Assembly: GCF_902170785.1 (NCBI RefSeq)
Contig: NZ_CABHYG010000002.1
Coordinates: 62,001 to 126,000, forward strand
DNA: 64,000 nt
From: Yersinia proxima
GTDB taxonomy: Bacteria > Pseudomonadota > Gammaproteobacteria > Enterobacterales > Enterobacteriaceae
Direction of reading: 5' to 3'
Shown here: positions 8,781 through 17,918 of the stretch, one piece after another
How the letters are laid out: every line of letters starts with the position of its first letter
Position numbering within the stretch: position 1 is the first letter of the stretch
The notes under the pieces: generated by a model
What the model was told of the DNA's origin: nothing
What the model saw: the letters and a program-made list of their open reading frames with translations, nothing else
Databases searched by the model: none
Translations under genes and position numbers: made by a program

Positions 8781-9401
8781 CTAGCGAGACAATATCAGAT
8801 GGATACCAAAACCAGCGAAGAGTACCCCAGCCAGCCCATCAATCCATTTGGATAATCGTTGATAACCACGGCGCATTACCGGCAAAGCAAAGACACAGGC
8901 CACAATGCTAAACCATACAAAAGTTTCCGCCACTATCAGCACAAATAACCCCCAGCGCGCGCCAGCAGTCACATTATCACCAACAAACAATGAAAATACG
9001 CTGCCGAAATAGATAACCGCTTTGGGGTTCGATAAATTCGTTAGAAAGCCACGCAAGAAAGTCCGGCCACGTGCAGGAAGTGCGACTTGCACTTCAGCTT
9101 CTGAAGTGTCCCGTTTGGAACGGGCCGATTTCAGCAATTGCCACCCCATCCAGCACAGGTATAGCCCACCACCGACCATAATAATCTGATGCAACCACGC
9201 CATTTTCTGCAAGATAAGATTTAGCCCCATCAGAGCGACGCCAGCCCAAACTACGATCCCCAAAGAAATACCAGTCACTCCCATCATCGCTTCGCGGCGT
9301 GAGCGGCTGGCCGCGGTTTGCGAAACAAAAAAGAAATCAGGCCCTGGGCTCATCAGAGCAACCAAGTGCACCAGCGCGACGGTCAGAAATAGCATTAGCA
9401 T
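8781..9401 (-). CDS. rhtC: Threonine efflux protein
   Basis: Inner-membrane LysE/RhtB-family exporter of threonine (and homoserine). The 206-aa protein begins MLMLFLTVALVHLVALMSPGPDFFFVS, with the SPGPD family motif at residues 18-22, followed by NLSNPKAVIYFGSVFSLF in the middle; six membrane segments can be traced. It aligns end to end with E. coli RhtC (206 aa). It is convergent with rhtB, a paralogue about as distant as the two are in E. coli. A second 15-bp tandem repeat lies immediately upstream of its start codon. Confidence 0.96.
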   Translation of the reverse strand: MLMLFLTVALVHLVALMSPGPDFFFVSQTAASRSRREAMMGVTGISLGIVVWAGVALMGLNLILQKMAWLHQIIMVGGGLYLCWMGWQLLKSARSKRDTSEAEVQVALPARGRTFLRGFLTNLSNPKAVIYFGSVFSLFVGDNVTAGARWGLFVLIVAETFVWFSIVACVFALPVMRRGYQRLSKWIDGLAGVLFAGFGIHLILSR

Positions 9402-9411
9402 GGGGCGTTTC

Positions 9412-9456
9412 TCTTTAATAAATAAGTCTTTAATAAATAAGTCGTTAACAAATAAG
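9412..9456. repeat. 15-bp tandem repeat, 3 units, upstream of rhtC
   Basis: Two identical units tctttaataaataag (9412-9426, 9427-9441) and a third variant tcgttaacaaataag (9442-9456), ending just before the recQ stop and 10 bases upstream of the rhtC start on the minus strand. Same 15-base period as the array at 7946 but a different sequence. Confidence 0.85.
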
Positions 9457-9463
9457 CGGCGAG

Positions 9464-11296
9464 TTAATCATCGTTGTTATCCACATGGTCGCGGATCATC
9501 GCCATAAACGGTGCGCCAAAGCGCTCCAGCTTACGTTGCCCGACGCCATTGACACTCAACAGTTCACTGGCAGTAATTGGCATCTGCTCCGCCATCTCCA
9601 GCAAGGTGGCATCGTTAAACACGACATAAGGCGGAATATTGCCTTCGTCGGCGATAGATTTGCGCAATTTTCGCAATTTGGCGAACAACTTGCGATCGTA
9701 ATTGCCACCATAGGATTTTTGATTGGCGCTGCTGCGCACTTTCAAACTTTGGATTCGCGGCACTGCCAGTTGCAATGGCAATTCAGCACGTAATATCGGG
9801 CGTGCCGCCTCGGTCAACTGCAAGGCGGAGAACATGGCAATATTCTGGCTCAGTAATCCGAGGTGAATCAATTGACGTAAAACGCTGACCCAATGCTCAT
9901 GACTCTGTTCACGACCAATGCCGTACACTGATAGTTTGTCATGACCAAATTCACGAATACGCTGGTTATTGGCCCCGCGCAGCACCTCGACAATATACCC
10001 CAAGCCAAACCGCTGCCCGACGCGATACACACATGACAGCGCTTTTTGCGCATCGGCCAGTCCATCGTAGCGCTTAGGTGGGTCGAGGCAGATATCACAG
10101 TTACCGCATGACTGCTGTTTGCCTTCACCAAAATAGTTCAGCAAGACTAATCGGCGGCAGGTTTGCGCTTCAGCAAAAGCCCCCATCGCATTGAGTTTAT
10201 GCCGCTCAATATCTTGTTGCGCACCAGCGGGTTTCTCTTCCAGACAACGGCGCAACCACGCCATGTCAGCCGGGTCATACAGCAACATCGCCTCGGCGGG
10301 CAAACCATCACGACCAGCACGGCCAGTTTCCTGATAGTAAGATTCAATAGTGCGCGGAATATCAAAATGCACCACAAAACGAACGTTAGGCTTGTTAATC
10401 CCCATGCCGAAAGCCACGGTGGCGACCACTACTTGCAAATCATCACGCTGAAACGCTTCCTGCACCTGTGCACGGCGTTCATTGTCCAGCCCGGCATGAT
10501 AAGCCGCCACACTTAACCCACGGCTTTGTAGGCGCGCGGTGGTGTCTTCTACCTTAGCCCGGCTATTGCAGTAAATAATGCCACTTTTGCCACGCTGGTC
10601 TTGAACAAAACGCCACAGTTGATCAAGCGGTTTGAACTTCTCAACCAGGGTGTAACGAATATTGGGGCGATCAAAGCTGCTGACCTGAATTAATGGCTGA
10701 TCCAGATTAAGTAACCGCACGATATCGCCGCGCGTCGCTTCATCAGCCGTCGCGGTCAGTGCTATCACCGGTAAATTAGGGAAACGCTGCTTTAACTGAC
10801 CAAGGGCACGGTATTCCGGGCGGAAATCATGACCCCATTGAGAGATACAGTGTGCTTCATCCACCGCCAACAGCGCAGGACGCCACTGGTGTAATTGATC
10901 AAGGAAACTCTCCATCACCAACCGTTCAGGCGCGATATACAGCAGCTTAATCTGACCGCTGCGGCAGCCGTCCATCACTGCCAATTGCTGCTCGCGTGTT
11001 TGTGATGAGTTTAAGCACCCCGCACCCACGCCATAGGCCAGCAGTTGGTCAACCTGGTCTTTCATCAGGGAAATTAAGGGGGAGACCACCAGCGTTAAGC
11101 CATCCGTCACCAGTGCCGGGATCTGATAACACAAGGATTTACCGCCGCCCGTTGGCATCACTACCAGACAATCTTGCCCTGATAGGGTGGCGTTGATAAT
11201 TTCTTGTTGTCCGGGCCGGAATTGCTGGTAGCCGAAAGTATCTCGCAATACCTGCTCTGCCAGTAACTCCCTATTTATCACTGCTGCGGTTGACAC
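9464..11296 (-). CDS. recQ: ATP-dependent DNA helicase RecQ
   Basis: 3'-5' superfamily 2 helicase acting in RecF-pathway recombination and in suppressing illegitimate recombination. The 610-aa protein has Walker A ([11 protein letters not shown]), DEAH box with aromatic-rich loop ([19 protein letters not shown]), motif VI ([10 protein letters not shown]), a zinc-binding RQC part with CRR...CGNCDIC, a winged helix, and a C-terminal HRDC domain ([21 protein letters not shown]). I chose the GTG at 11296 because GGGGAA lies seven bases upstream; an in-frame TTG at 11308 would add four residues. pldA lies upstream on the same strand, with a perfect palindrome between them. E. coli RecQ has about 610 aa. 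Confidence 0.96.
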   Translation of the reverse strand: MSTAAVINRELLAEQVLRDTFGYQQFRPGQQEIINATLSGQDCLVVMPTGGGKSLCYQIPALVTDGLTLVVSPLISLMKDQVDQLLAYGVGAGCLNSSQTREQQLAVMDGCRSGQIKLLYIAPERLVMESFLDQLHQWRPALLAVDEAHCISQWGHDFRPEYRALGQLKQRFPNLPVIALTATADEATRGDIVRLLNLDQPLIQVSSFDRPNIRYTLVEKFKPLDQLWRFVQDQRGKSGIIYCNSRAKVEDTTARLQSRGLSVAAYHAGLDNERRAQVQEAFQRDDLQVVVATVAFGMGINKPNVRFVVHFDIPRTIESYYQETGRAGRDGLPAEAMLLYDPADMAWLRRCLEEKPAGAQQDIERHKLNAMGAFAEAQTCRRLVLLNYFGEGKQQSCGNCDICLDPPKRYDGLADAQKALSCVYRVGQRFGLGYIVEVLRGANNQRIREFGHDKLSVYGIGREQSHEHWVSVLRQLIHLGLLSQNIAMFSALQLTEAARPILRAELPLQLAVPRIQSLKVRSSANQKSYGGNYDRKLFAKLRKLRKSIADEGNIPPYVVFNDATLLEMAEQMPITASELLSVNGVGQRKLERFGAPFMAMIRDHVDNNDD

Positions 11297-11320
11297 ACTT
11301 TTCCCCAACTATGAGATCTG

Positions 11321-11344
11321 CACAGGCCGGTTAACCGGCCTGTG
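11321..11344. terminator. Perfect 24-bp palindrome between pldA and recQ
   Basis: CACAGGCCGG at 11321 is followed by its exact reverse complement, giving a 12+12 base perfect inverted repeat without spacer (centre GGTTAACC). It lies downstream of pldA and 25 bases upstream of the recQ start on the same strand. As RNA it makes a very stable hairpin, but no T-run follows, so termination is uncertain. It may also be a protein-binding site for recQ control. Confidence 0.5.
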
Positions 11345-11372
11345 TCTGAAACTTTTCTAACGCCGGATGACG

Positions 11373-12254
11373 TTAAAGGACATCATTCAACATGATACCC
11401 ACACCCACCCGTGTTTGCCTAAAGTTATAGTCAATCATTGACTCGCCATAGCCACTGAACACTTGGGTATAGAAACGAACATGCTTGGTGATTGGGTAGC
11501 TCCAGCCCATTTCAGCACCACCATAACCGGTATTCCAGTTATAGCGCCCATCCAGACTGAACACACTGTCCCCCAGGGCATAGCCCACTTTCAACCGATA
11601 ATAACCCATGTATTTATTGATATCCGGGTTGTCATCTTTGCTGTCGCTTTCAGGGATACGATACCAAGGCTTCAGGTCGATTTCCAAGTTGCCACGTTGG
11701 GCCATCAGGCGGGTATAAACACGATCCCAGCTACGTGAGGTAGGATCAGCTTTACCGTTAGACTGGTGATTATAACCAAATTCTACTTCGCGGAATGTCC
11801 AACCAGCCAACTCATAATCCGTTGCCCAGGCCAGGAATATCTGCGGTTCATAGTTGGTTTCACGGAAGGGTGAGGACTCATCGCTGTTTGATGCTTGCCA
11901 CCAGGAACGCTGAGTATAGGATGCGCCCAGCAACGAGTTATCACCGGCAATACCGCGCCAGATAGGGAAGCCCAAACTCAGTTGGAACTTAACTTCGTCT
12001 TTCTTGGCATTCTCAGCCCAATCATAAGAGCTTATCGCATCTTTATTGATATCGCTGGTATAGGTATAGAGTAAGTAGTTGGTTTCATACGGATAAAGCA
12101 AGAACGGATTATCGTGATCTTGCAACATTGCCGCAATAATACTGCCACGCACTGTCGGTGCGTCATGAATCTTCTCAACCGTTGCTTCTTCTGCCTGTGC
12201 CAAAGTTGGCACCAGTAATAAAGCGATTAAAATCTGCCAAAGTCTACCCATCAT
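11373..12254 (-). CDS. pldA: Outer-membrane phospholipase A (OMPLA)
   Basis: Calcium-dependent outer-membrane phospholipase A1/A2 that hydrolyses phospholipids misplaced in the outer leaflet and so helps keep outer-membrane lipid asymmetry. The 293-aa precursor has a signal peptide ending ALAQA (about residue 21), then a beta-barrel with alternating aromatic strands and a C-terminal strand. The active-site block YNHQSNGKADPTSRSWDR carries His163 and Ser165 (E. coli mature His142 and Ser144). The third triad residue, Asn156 in E. coli, is Asp177 here. Starts at 12254 or 12251 are both possible behind GGGGGA. E. coli PldA has 289 aa. Confidence 0.95.
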   Translation of the reverse strand: MMGRLWQILIALLLVPTLAQAEEATVEKIHDAPTVRGSIIAAMLQDHDNPFLLYPYETNYLLYTYTSDINKDAISSYDWAENAKKDEVKFQLSLGFPIWRGIAGDNSLLGASYTQRSWWQASNSDESSPFRETNYEPQIFLAWATDYELAGWTFREVEFGYNHQSNGKADPTSRSWDRVYTRLMAQRGNLEIDLKPWYRIPESDSKDDNPDINKYMGYYRLKVGYALGDSVFSLDGRYNWNTGYGGAEMGWSYPITKHVRFYTQVFSGYGESMIDYNFRQTRVGVGIMLNDVL

Positions 12255-12431
12255 TCCCCCATCACCTTACGAATTATTTCTATTTGTAATGAAAACAGCT
12301 CATTCTACACACAAATGTTATCTGATATTAGTGTTGTTTATATTTATGATTTAACGACTGGAAAACAACAAAACAGGAGCATAAAATACACAAATTAATA
12401 ACATGAGAAATTATCTTTTAAGAGAAAACTA

Positions 12432-12902
12432 ATGCCTGTAACACCGTTAACCCTGGAGAGTGCCCGCAACCTCATCGGTGAAATCTTCGTTTATCACATG
12501 CCTTTTAATCGCGAATTAGGATTAAAATTAACCCGATTTGAGCAAGATTTCGCCGAAATTACTTTTGATAACAATGACAAACTGGTCGGTAATATTGCAC
12601 AGCGAATTTTACACGGTGGTGTTATTGCCGCGGTGCTGGATGTTGCGGCGGGTCTGGTGTGTGTTGGGAACAGTCTGGTTCGTCATGAACCGCTGATTCA
12701 GGAACAACTGCAAATGAAGCTGGCCAAAATGGGGACCATCGACCTGCGTGTCGATTATTTGCGCCCTGGCCGCGGCGAACATTTTATTGCCAGCAGCCGC
12801 ATTTTACGCAGTGGTAACAAGGTGTCTGTTGCCAGAGTTGAGTTGCATAATGAAAGCCAAATGCATATCGCCAGCGCGACTGCGACCTATCTGGTTGGCT
12901 GA
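12432..12902 (+). CDS. yigI: Hotdog-fold acyl-CoA thioesterase YigI
   Basis: A 156-aa single-domain hotdog protein of the PaaI-like thioesterase group; E. coli YigI is reported to hydrolyse medium- and long-chain acyl-CoA. The central block [17 protein letters not shown] contains the HGG motif and acidic residue typical of the fold (about residues 59-75), and [35 protein letters not shown] forms the later strands. The ATG at 12432 follows an AAGAGA sequence. It is divergent from pldA across 177 AT-rich bases and lies upstream of rarD on the same strand with 79 bases between. The order pldA-yigI-rarD is as in E. coli. Confidence 0.9.
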   Translation: MPVTPLTLESARNLIGEIFVYHMPFNRELGLKLTRFEQDFAEITFDNNDKLVGNIAQRILHGGVIAAVLDVAAGLVCVGNSLVRHEPLIQEQLQMKLAKMGTIDLRVDYLRPGRGEHFIASSRILRSGNKVSVARVELHNESQMHIASATATYLVG

Positions 12903-12981
12903 TGCGGCCTATTGCGGTGATGAATAATAACGTGAAGTTAAGTACACTCACCGCATCTCCTTTCTTGTTCTGAGCCACACC

Positions 12982-13872
12982 ATGGATAAACAACGAACCC
13001 GTCAGGGCATTTTCTTTGCTCTGGCTGCTTATTTTATTTGGGGTATCGCCCCTGCTTATTTCAAGCTCATCCAACAGGTGCCGGCTGATGAAATTTTGAC
13101 TCATCGGATTATCTGGTCATTTTTCTTTATGCTGATTCTGCTGACTGTTAGCCGTAATTGGCCACAAGTCCGCAGCGCCATTAAAAACCGTAAGCGCCTG
13201 CTATTACTGGCGGTAACTGCGGTGTTAATTGCCAGCAACTGGCTATTATTTATTTGGGCGGTCAACCACAACCACATGCTGGAAGCCAGTTTGGGGTACT
13301 TTATTAACCCACTGGTCAACGTGTTATTTGGCATGCTATTTCTCGGCGAGCGTTTTCGCCGCATGCAATGGGTTGCGGTGGCACTGGCGTTCGGCGGTGT
13401 GCTCATTCAGCTGTGGCAATTTGGTTCGCTGCCGGTGATTGGTTTGGGTCTGGCGATTACCTTTGCGTTATATGGCTTGATTCGCAAAAAACTGGGGATT
13501 GATGCCCAGACCGGCATGTTGGTTGAAACAATGTGGCTATTACCGATTGCGGCAGTTTATCTGTTCTTTATTGCCGATAGCCCAACCAGCCACATGGGGG
13601 CCAATGCCTGGTCGCTAAATGTGCTATTAGCCGCCGCAGGGGTGATTACTACTATTCCACTGCTGTTCTTCACCGCTGCTGCCACACGTTTACGGCTGTC
13701 GACGCTGGGCTTCTTCCAGTATCTGGGGCCAACGCTGATGTTTATTCTGGCGGTCACTTTCTATGGTGAGACTATCGGCAACGATAAGATGGTCACTTTC
13801 ATCTTTATCTGGGCAGCACTGTTGTTGTTCACACTGGATGCGCTCTATACCCAACGCAAGTTGCGCGGCTAA
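12982..13872 (+). CDS. rarD: DMT-family permease RarD
   Basis: Inner-membrane protein of the drug/metabolite transporter superfamily with two EamA repeats; named for the chloramphenicol-sensitive phenotype in other bacteria, its natural substrate is not established. The 296-aa sequence begins MDKQRTRQGIFFALAAYFIWGIAPAYFKLI and contains about ten membrane helices, with the repeat signature LEASLGYFINPLVNVLFGMLF at about residues 94-114 and GFFQYLGPTLMFILAV in the second half. The length matches E. coli RarD (296 aa). An ERIC repeat fills the space between its stop and the convergent corA stop. Confidence 0.92.
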   Translation: MDKQRTRQGIFFALAAYFIWGIAPAYFKLIQQVPADEILTHRIIWSFFFMLILLTVSRNWPQVRSAIKNRKRLLLLAVTAVLIASNWLLFIWAVNHNHMLEASLGYFINPLVNVLFGMLFLGERFRRMQWVAVALAFGGVLIQLWQFGSLPVIGLGLAITFALYGLIRKKLGIDAQTGMLVETMWLLPIAAVYLFFIADSPTSHMGANAWSLNVLLAAAGVITTIPLLFFTAAATRLRLSTLGFFQYLGPTLMFILAVTFYGETIGNDKMVTFIFIWAALLLFTLDALYTQRKLRG

Positions 13873-13910
13873 CAGTTAAAATGCTAAAACTCATTGAGTT
13901 ATGAATTGAT

Positions 13911-14029
13911 AACCAAAGAACTTGAAGTTGCAGGTAAGCAGCAAGCGAACTCATCCCGATGAGCTGACATAAGTAAGTTATTCGGGTGCGTGAACGCAGC
14001 TAACACCCCTGCAACTTCAGGGGCGAAGG
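13911..14029. repeat. ERIC element between rarD and corA
   Basis: About 120 bases with the ERIC core: ...CCGATGAGCTGACATAAGTAAG..., GTGAACGCAGCTAACACC and mirrored ends (CTTGAAGTTGCAGG near 13921 versus CCTGCAACTTCAG near 14008). It fills the gap between two convergent genes and would fold into a long hairpin in either transcript. Confidence 0.9.
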
Positions 14030-14031
14030 CT

Positions 14032-14982
14032 TTAGAGCCAGTTTTTGCGTTTGAAATAGAGATATGGTGCCAAGCCGGCAATAATCATTAAACCAATCGC
14101 CGCCGGATAACCAAATGACCAACGTAGCTCCGGCATAAACTCAAAGTTCATCCCGTAACTGGATGCCACCAGCGTAGGCGGCAGGAAGACAACCGATACC
14201 ACCGAGAAGATCTTGATGATACGGTTCTGTTCGATGTTGATAAAACCCATCGCCGCTTGCATCAGGAAGTTAACTTTCTGGAACAAGGATTCATTGTGTG
14301 GCAACAGGGATTCGATATCGCGCAGCACCTCACGAGCTTGTTCCAGTTGGCCACTTGGCAAACGTGCTTTACGTACCAGGAAATTCAGCGCCCGCTGGGT
14401 ATCCATCAGACATAGCCGCACTTTCCAGCCGATATCTTCCTGTTCCGCCAATGTGGAAAGCGCAGCATCATATTCATCGCCCTGCTGGCCTTCCATGATA
14501 ACTCGGCTCAATGCTTCTAAATCGCTGTAAATATTCTCGATTTCATCTGCCAGCTGTTCGATTTTGGTTTCAAACAAGTCCAGCAGCAACTCATAGGCAT
14601 TACCATCAACCAGTGTCTGGTTACGCGCACGCATGCGATATAAACGGAATGCCGGTAATTCACGTTCGCGCAGGGTATACAGGCGACCATCCCGAATAGT
14701 GAATGCCACCGTTGAGTTACCGGCGTGGTCTTCAGCATCTTCATAATAGAAGAAGGAGTGGATATGCAGACCATCCTCATCTTCAAAGAATCGTGCGGAA
14801 GCCTCGATATCATCCAACTCTGGCCGGGTCGCCAGGCTTTGCCCTAACTCATTCTGGACGCGTTCCCGCTCTCCCTCTTCTGGCTCGACTAAATCGACCC
14901 AAAGTGAGGTTGTCAGGTCATCTGATTCATCCAGCTCCAAACGGGATAAGCGATTATTACTTAATTTAAATGCGCTCAGCAT
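14032..14982 (-). CDS. corA: Magnesium/cobalt/nickel channel CorA
   Basis: Constitutive Mg2+ channel of the inner membrane, a homopentamer that also passes Co2+ and Ni2+. The 316-aa protein has the long acidic, helical N-terminal cytoplasmic domain (funnel) and two C-terminal membrane helices. The selectivity motif GMN is at residues 277-279 ([15 protein letters not shown]), followed by the second helix and the basic tail FKRKNWL. Length equals E. coli CorA (316 aa). Its 5' leader (14983 to about 15200) contains a strong hairpin that recalls the regulated leader of Salmonella corA. The gene is convergent with rarD. Confidence 0.98.
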   Translation of the reverse strand: MLSAFKLSNNRLSRLELDESDDLTTSLWVDLVEPEEGERERVQNELGQSLATRPELDDIEASARFFEDEDGLHIHSFFYYEDAEDHAGNSTVAFTIRDGRLYTLRERELPAFRLYRMRARNQTLVDGNAYELLLDLFETKIEQLADEIENIYSDLEALSRVIMEGQQGDEYDAALSTLAEQEDIGWKVRLCLMDTQRALNFLVRKARLPSGQLEQAREVLRDIESLLPHNESLFQKVNFLMQAAMGFINIEQNRIIKIFSVVSVVFLPPTLVASSYGMNFEFMPELRWSFGYPAAIGLMIIAGLAPYLYFKRKNWL

Positions 14983-15371
14983 GTGCCAAAACTCCCTTGC
15001 GGTGATGGATAGGGAAAACGCATTGAAGCACAGAAACAGATGGGTATTGAAGTACCGTTTGTTTCAGACCTTTAGGAGATCTGACTCACAGCGACGGTTT
15101 AGCGGGGCCGCTGACAACCACGAAGGCTATCAGCAATTATGAGGATAGCCTTAGAAGTTGCACCATATGAACAGGTTATTGAGCCAGTATCTACTGGGTG
15201 TGTCCAAGGCGAATGTCCTCATCAAGAATAGTGCGCGCATGTTACGCCGAGAAGAAAAAGTCTGTCAACCGGTTAAAAGATGTTAATTCATGAGCACAAA
15301 TTTCAGTTTTTGCCGATAAACTCATCAATAGCAGAAGCTGATAAGAACACGCAGGGTTAATAGCGGCAAAA
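14983..15371 (-). promoter_or_regulatory. corA upstream/leader region
   Basis: No gene of normal size lies between corA and the terminator at 15377. Reading towards corA, AAGGCTATC and GATAGCCTT (15123-15131, 15143-15151) form a perfect 9-bp stem. A tiny frame at 15166-15137 (MVQLLRLSS, with AGG and CTA codons) ends inside that stem loop. Salmonella corA has a leader peptide and conditional Rho termination in the equivalent place. The tiny frame has no clear SD, so its translation is unproven. The rest shows nothing I recognise. Confidence 0.4.
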
Positions 15372-15376
15372 AGTAA

Positions 15377-15406
15377 AAAACCGAAGCCAGCTTCGACTTC
15401 GGTTTT
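15377..15406 (-). terminator. Terminator of the Tm-1-like operon
   Basis: AAAACCGAAG (15377-15386) and CTTCGGTTTT (15397-15406) form a perfect 10-bp stem with a 10-base loop. On the minus strand it is followed by a T-run (plus-strand A-run 15375-15380), so it should end the transcript of the two genes at 15485-17699. It could also work on the plus strand (GGTTTTG). Confidence 0.8.
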
Positions 15407-15484
15407 GTGTATCCTGAATGTTTATTAAGCCGATAACTCAGCAAAACTTACAAACAGGCTTTCCCTTGGTATTGGCAAGAATAA

Positions 15485-16315
15485 TCAACGCTTTATATTT
15501 TTAAACTGCTTAGTCGTGTCCGTCAGTGCAATTTCTGTCGGCAGCCTTTCCATTGAGCTGGCACCGTAGAAACCATCGCATTGCGGGCAATTATCCATGA
15601 TGTATTGCGCATCTTGCGGGGTAGAAATCGGCCCGCCATGACACAATACAATCACATCTTCACGTACTTCTTTTGCGGCAGCAGCCCATTCATTAATCAA
15701 AGGAACGCAATCTGCCAGCTTCAATGCAGTGTCAGCACCAATATTACCGCCGGTGGTTAATCCCATGTGAGGAACAATAATATCGGCCCCCGCTTGGGTC
15801 ATGGCGACAGCATCTTCGGCACTGAAAACATAAGGTGTGGTGAGTAAATCTTTCTCGTGAGCAAGGCGGATCATGTCTACTTCCAAACCATAACCCATGC
15901 CGGTCTCTTCAAGGTTGGCGCGGAAGTTCCCGTCGATTAACCCAACTGTTGGGAAATTCTGCACGCCAGAAAAGCCTAATGCTTTCAGTTGATCCAGGAA
16001 TTGGTCGAACTGGCAGAATGGATCTGTACCATTCACCCCCGCCAGCACCGGTGTACTCTTGACTACTGGCAGCACTTCTTTTGCCATATCGACCACAATC
16101 TCATTGGCATTGCCGTAGGCCAACAGACCTGCCAGCGAACCACGACCAGCCATGCGGTAGCGGCCAGAATTATAGATGACGATTAAATCAATACCACCCG
16201 CCTCTTCACATTTGGCCGATAGCCCCGTACCCGCACCGCCACCGATAATCGGCTCACGGCGGGCAATCATTTCCCGAAATTTAGCTAATATGGCCTGGCG
16301 TTGAAATTTTGGCAT
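15485..16315 (-). CDS. TIM-barrel protein of the phosphoenolpyruvate hydrolase-like family (Tm-1 C-terminal type)
   Basis: A 276-aa protein annotated in relatives as a phosphoenolpyruvate hydrolase family or TIM-barrel-like protein; the true reaction is not known to me. Visible motifs are [20 protein letters not shown] near residue 24, [37 protein letters not shown], and CHGGPISTP in the C-terminal half, which look like phosphate and metal-site loops of a TIM barrel. The ATG at 16315 has GGAG nine bases upstream; the longer open frame to 16354 runs into an ERIC element and is rejected. It is the second gene of an operon with the UPF0261 gene. In plants and fungi both domains are fused in one protein (tomato Tm-1). 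Confidence 0.85.
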   Translation of the reverse strand: MPKFQRQAILAKFREMIARREPIIGGGAGTGLSAKCEEAGGIDLIVIYNSGRYRMAGRGSLAGLLAYGNANEIVVDMAKEVLPVVKSTPVLAGVNGTDPFCQFDQFLDQLKALGFSGVQNFPTVGLIDGNFRANLEETGMGYGLEVDMIRLAHEKDLLTTPYVFSAEDAVAMTQAGADIIVPHMGLTTGGNIGADTALKLADCVPLINEWAAAAKEVREDVIVLCHGGPISTPQDAQYIMDNCPQCDGFYGASSMERLPTEIALTDTTKQFKNIKR

Positions 16316-16347
16316 GTCACTTCTCCACGAATAAAATGGCCCTAAAC

Positions 16348-16463
16348 CCGTCATACTTCAAACTGCATGTGCGTTGGCTGCCTTCGCTCACCCCAGTTAC
16401 TTCCTCGTGTAAGCTCCTGGGGATTTACTCAGTTGCCGCCTTCCTGCAACTTGAATTATTTAG
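16348..16463. repeat. ERIC element inside the Tm-1-like operon
   Basis: About 115 bases in the classical orientation seen in E. coli ERIC: CATACTTCAAACTGCATGTG..., GCTCACCCCAGTTACTT, GTAAGCTCCTGGGGATT, ending CTGCAACTTGAATTA. It fills the whole gap between the stop of the UPF0261 gene (16467) and the ribosome-binding site of the TIM-barrel gene, so it is transcribed with the operon. Confidence 0.9.
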
Positions 16464-16466
16464 GGT

Positions 16467-17699
16467 TTAATGGGATGGGCTCTTTGCTATTTCTTTAAAG
16501 TTTTCGACTGCTGCCTGGGCTAATTGTGGATCATTAATATTAAACGGATAATGCACCAGACGGCGTTTGTCAGTTTGAATCACCGTTTCTTCCAACGTAC
16601 GGATAAAGGCTTTCAGTGCTTTTTCGTCCCAGAAGGGTTGACCCGGAGCATCCAGCGCTGAAAATCCGCCCTCTGGAATCAAGAAACGCACTTCACCTTC
16701 ACAGCGATTGAGCTTCTCGCCAATCCAGCGCGCCATCTCAATATTCTCTTGCTCGGTGGTGCGCATCAGTGTGACTTGCGCATTGTGCTCATAGAACAAG
16801 CGGCCCGCATATTTCGTCGGAATAGTAGCTGGGCTACCGAAATTGACCATATCTAATGCACCACAAGAACCGACATAAGGGATTTGGCTGTGAGCAATGG
16901 CATCGAACCTTTCTGGCCCGCAGGCTAAGACACCATCAAATAACAGGTCGCAGACTTCAGTGGTGGTCAAATCCAACGCCCCTGCCAGTAAGCCACTTTC
17001 CGCTAATTTTTCCATGGCTTTGCCGCCACTGCCGGTCGCGTGGAACACCAGGCAATCATATTCTGCCGATAACGCAGCACTGACAGCCTGAATACACGGG
17101 GTTGTCACACCAAACATGGTCAAACCCAGCGCAGGTTTGTCATCGGTGGCTAACTTTTCTTTGGCAAATGCTTCTTTGGCAAAATAAACTGCACCGGCAA
17201 TTTGATGGGCCGCATTACTCAACACACGGCGGGAAATACGATTAAGCCCTGCAATATCCGTGACCGAATACATCATGGCGATATCACTAGCTCCGATGTA
17301 ACCGGAAACATCACCAGAAGCCATGGTTGATACCATTAGCTTAGGAATGCCGATAGGTAAACCTTGCATAGCAGGTGTTATCAGCGCCGTACCACCGGAG
17401 CCTCCCAAACCTAACAATGCAGCCACATCATCACGGCTGGCAATAAAACGTTCAAAAGCCACCGCCATCGCACTTATCGCCCGCCCTCTGTCACCACAGA
17501 AGACGGCCTGACGCCCATCGGGATGGTGGCTTGCCACCGTTTCAGCCGTGATATCAGCGCCACCCGCGCGCTGGCCTTCTTTAGTCGACAAATCAACCGT
17601 AACTGTCTTCAGGCCGGTTGCTTTAATCAATTCACTGACATAGGCCAGCTCGTCGCCTTTGGTATCTGTCGTAGTCGCGATAAAAATATGACGGGGCAT
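16467..17699 (-). CDS. Tm-1-like ATP-binding (UPF0261) protein
   Basis: A 410-aa protein of the UPF0261 family, the bacterial counterpart of the N-terminal domain of tomato Tm-1, the protein that inhibits tomato mosaic virus replication. Seen here: [21 protein letters not shown] start, [19 protein letters not shown] near residue 90, and the glycine-rich block [17 protein letters not shown] followed by [13 protein letters not shown], likely the nucleotide site. A good SD (AAGGATG) precedes the ATG. It is the first gene of an operon with the TIM-barrel protein and is divergent from a TetR regulator. Its biochemical role in bacteria is not established. E. coli K-12 has no such genes between corA and uvrD. 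Confidence 0.88.
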   Translation of the reverse strand: MPRHIFIATTTDTKGDELAYVSELIKATGLKTVTVDLSTKEGQRAGGADITAETVASHHPDGRQAVFCGDRGRAISAMAVAFERFIASRDDVAALLGLGGSGGTALITPAMQGLPIGIPKLMVSTMASGDVSGYIGASDIAMMYSVTDIAGLNRISRRVLSNAAHQIAGAVYFAKEAFAKEKLATDDKPALGLTMFGVTTPCIQAVSAALSAEYDCLVFHATGSGGKAMEKLAESGLLAGALDLTTTEVCDLLFDGVLACGPERFDAIAHSQIPYVGSCGALDMVNFGSPATIPTKYAGRLFYEHNAQVTLMRTTEQENIEMARWIGEKLNRCEGEVRFLIPEGGFSALDAPGQPFWDEKALKAFIRTLEETVIQTDKRRLVHYPFNINDPQLAQAAVENFKEIAKSPSH

Positions 17700-17767
17700 C
17701 TGAACATCCTTCTGTGAATGCGGAATGTCACAAAAAATGAAGCGCGTTGGTTAAGATAGAATCATAT

Positions 17768-17783
17768 TGAGACTGCAGTATCA
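17768..17783. promoter_or_regulatory. Putative TetR operator, site 1
   Basis: TGAGACTGCAGTATCA, an imperfect palindrome of form TGAGAC-N4-GTMTCA. It lies in the gap between the Tm-1-like operon (start 17699) and its divergent TetR regulator, 69 bases upstream of the operon start. A second copy is at 17810, 42 bases away, about four helical turns. Confidence 0.7.
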
Positions 17784-17809
17784 TTATCGCAAAGGGCATT
17801 ATTTAAATG

Positions 17810-17825
17810 TGAGACTGTCGTCTCA
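17810..17825. promoter_or_regulatory. Putative TetR operator, site 2
   Basis: TGAGACTGTCGTCTCA, with perfect half-sites TGAGAC and GTCTCA and a 4-base centre; 13 of 16 bases are identical to site 1. Its size and symmetry suit a TetR-family dimer. It would allow the regulator to control both itself and the Tm-1-like operon. Confidence 0.75.
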
Positions 17826-17918
17826 AAAACAATCTGAATGTGAAGGGCATTCATGGCGATTTGTGCGGGCGGTTTGTTATAGTGGGCGCAAATACGATCT
17901 CAAGACTATGGAGTGACC

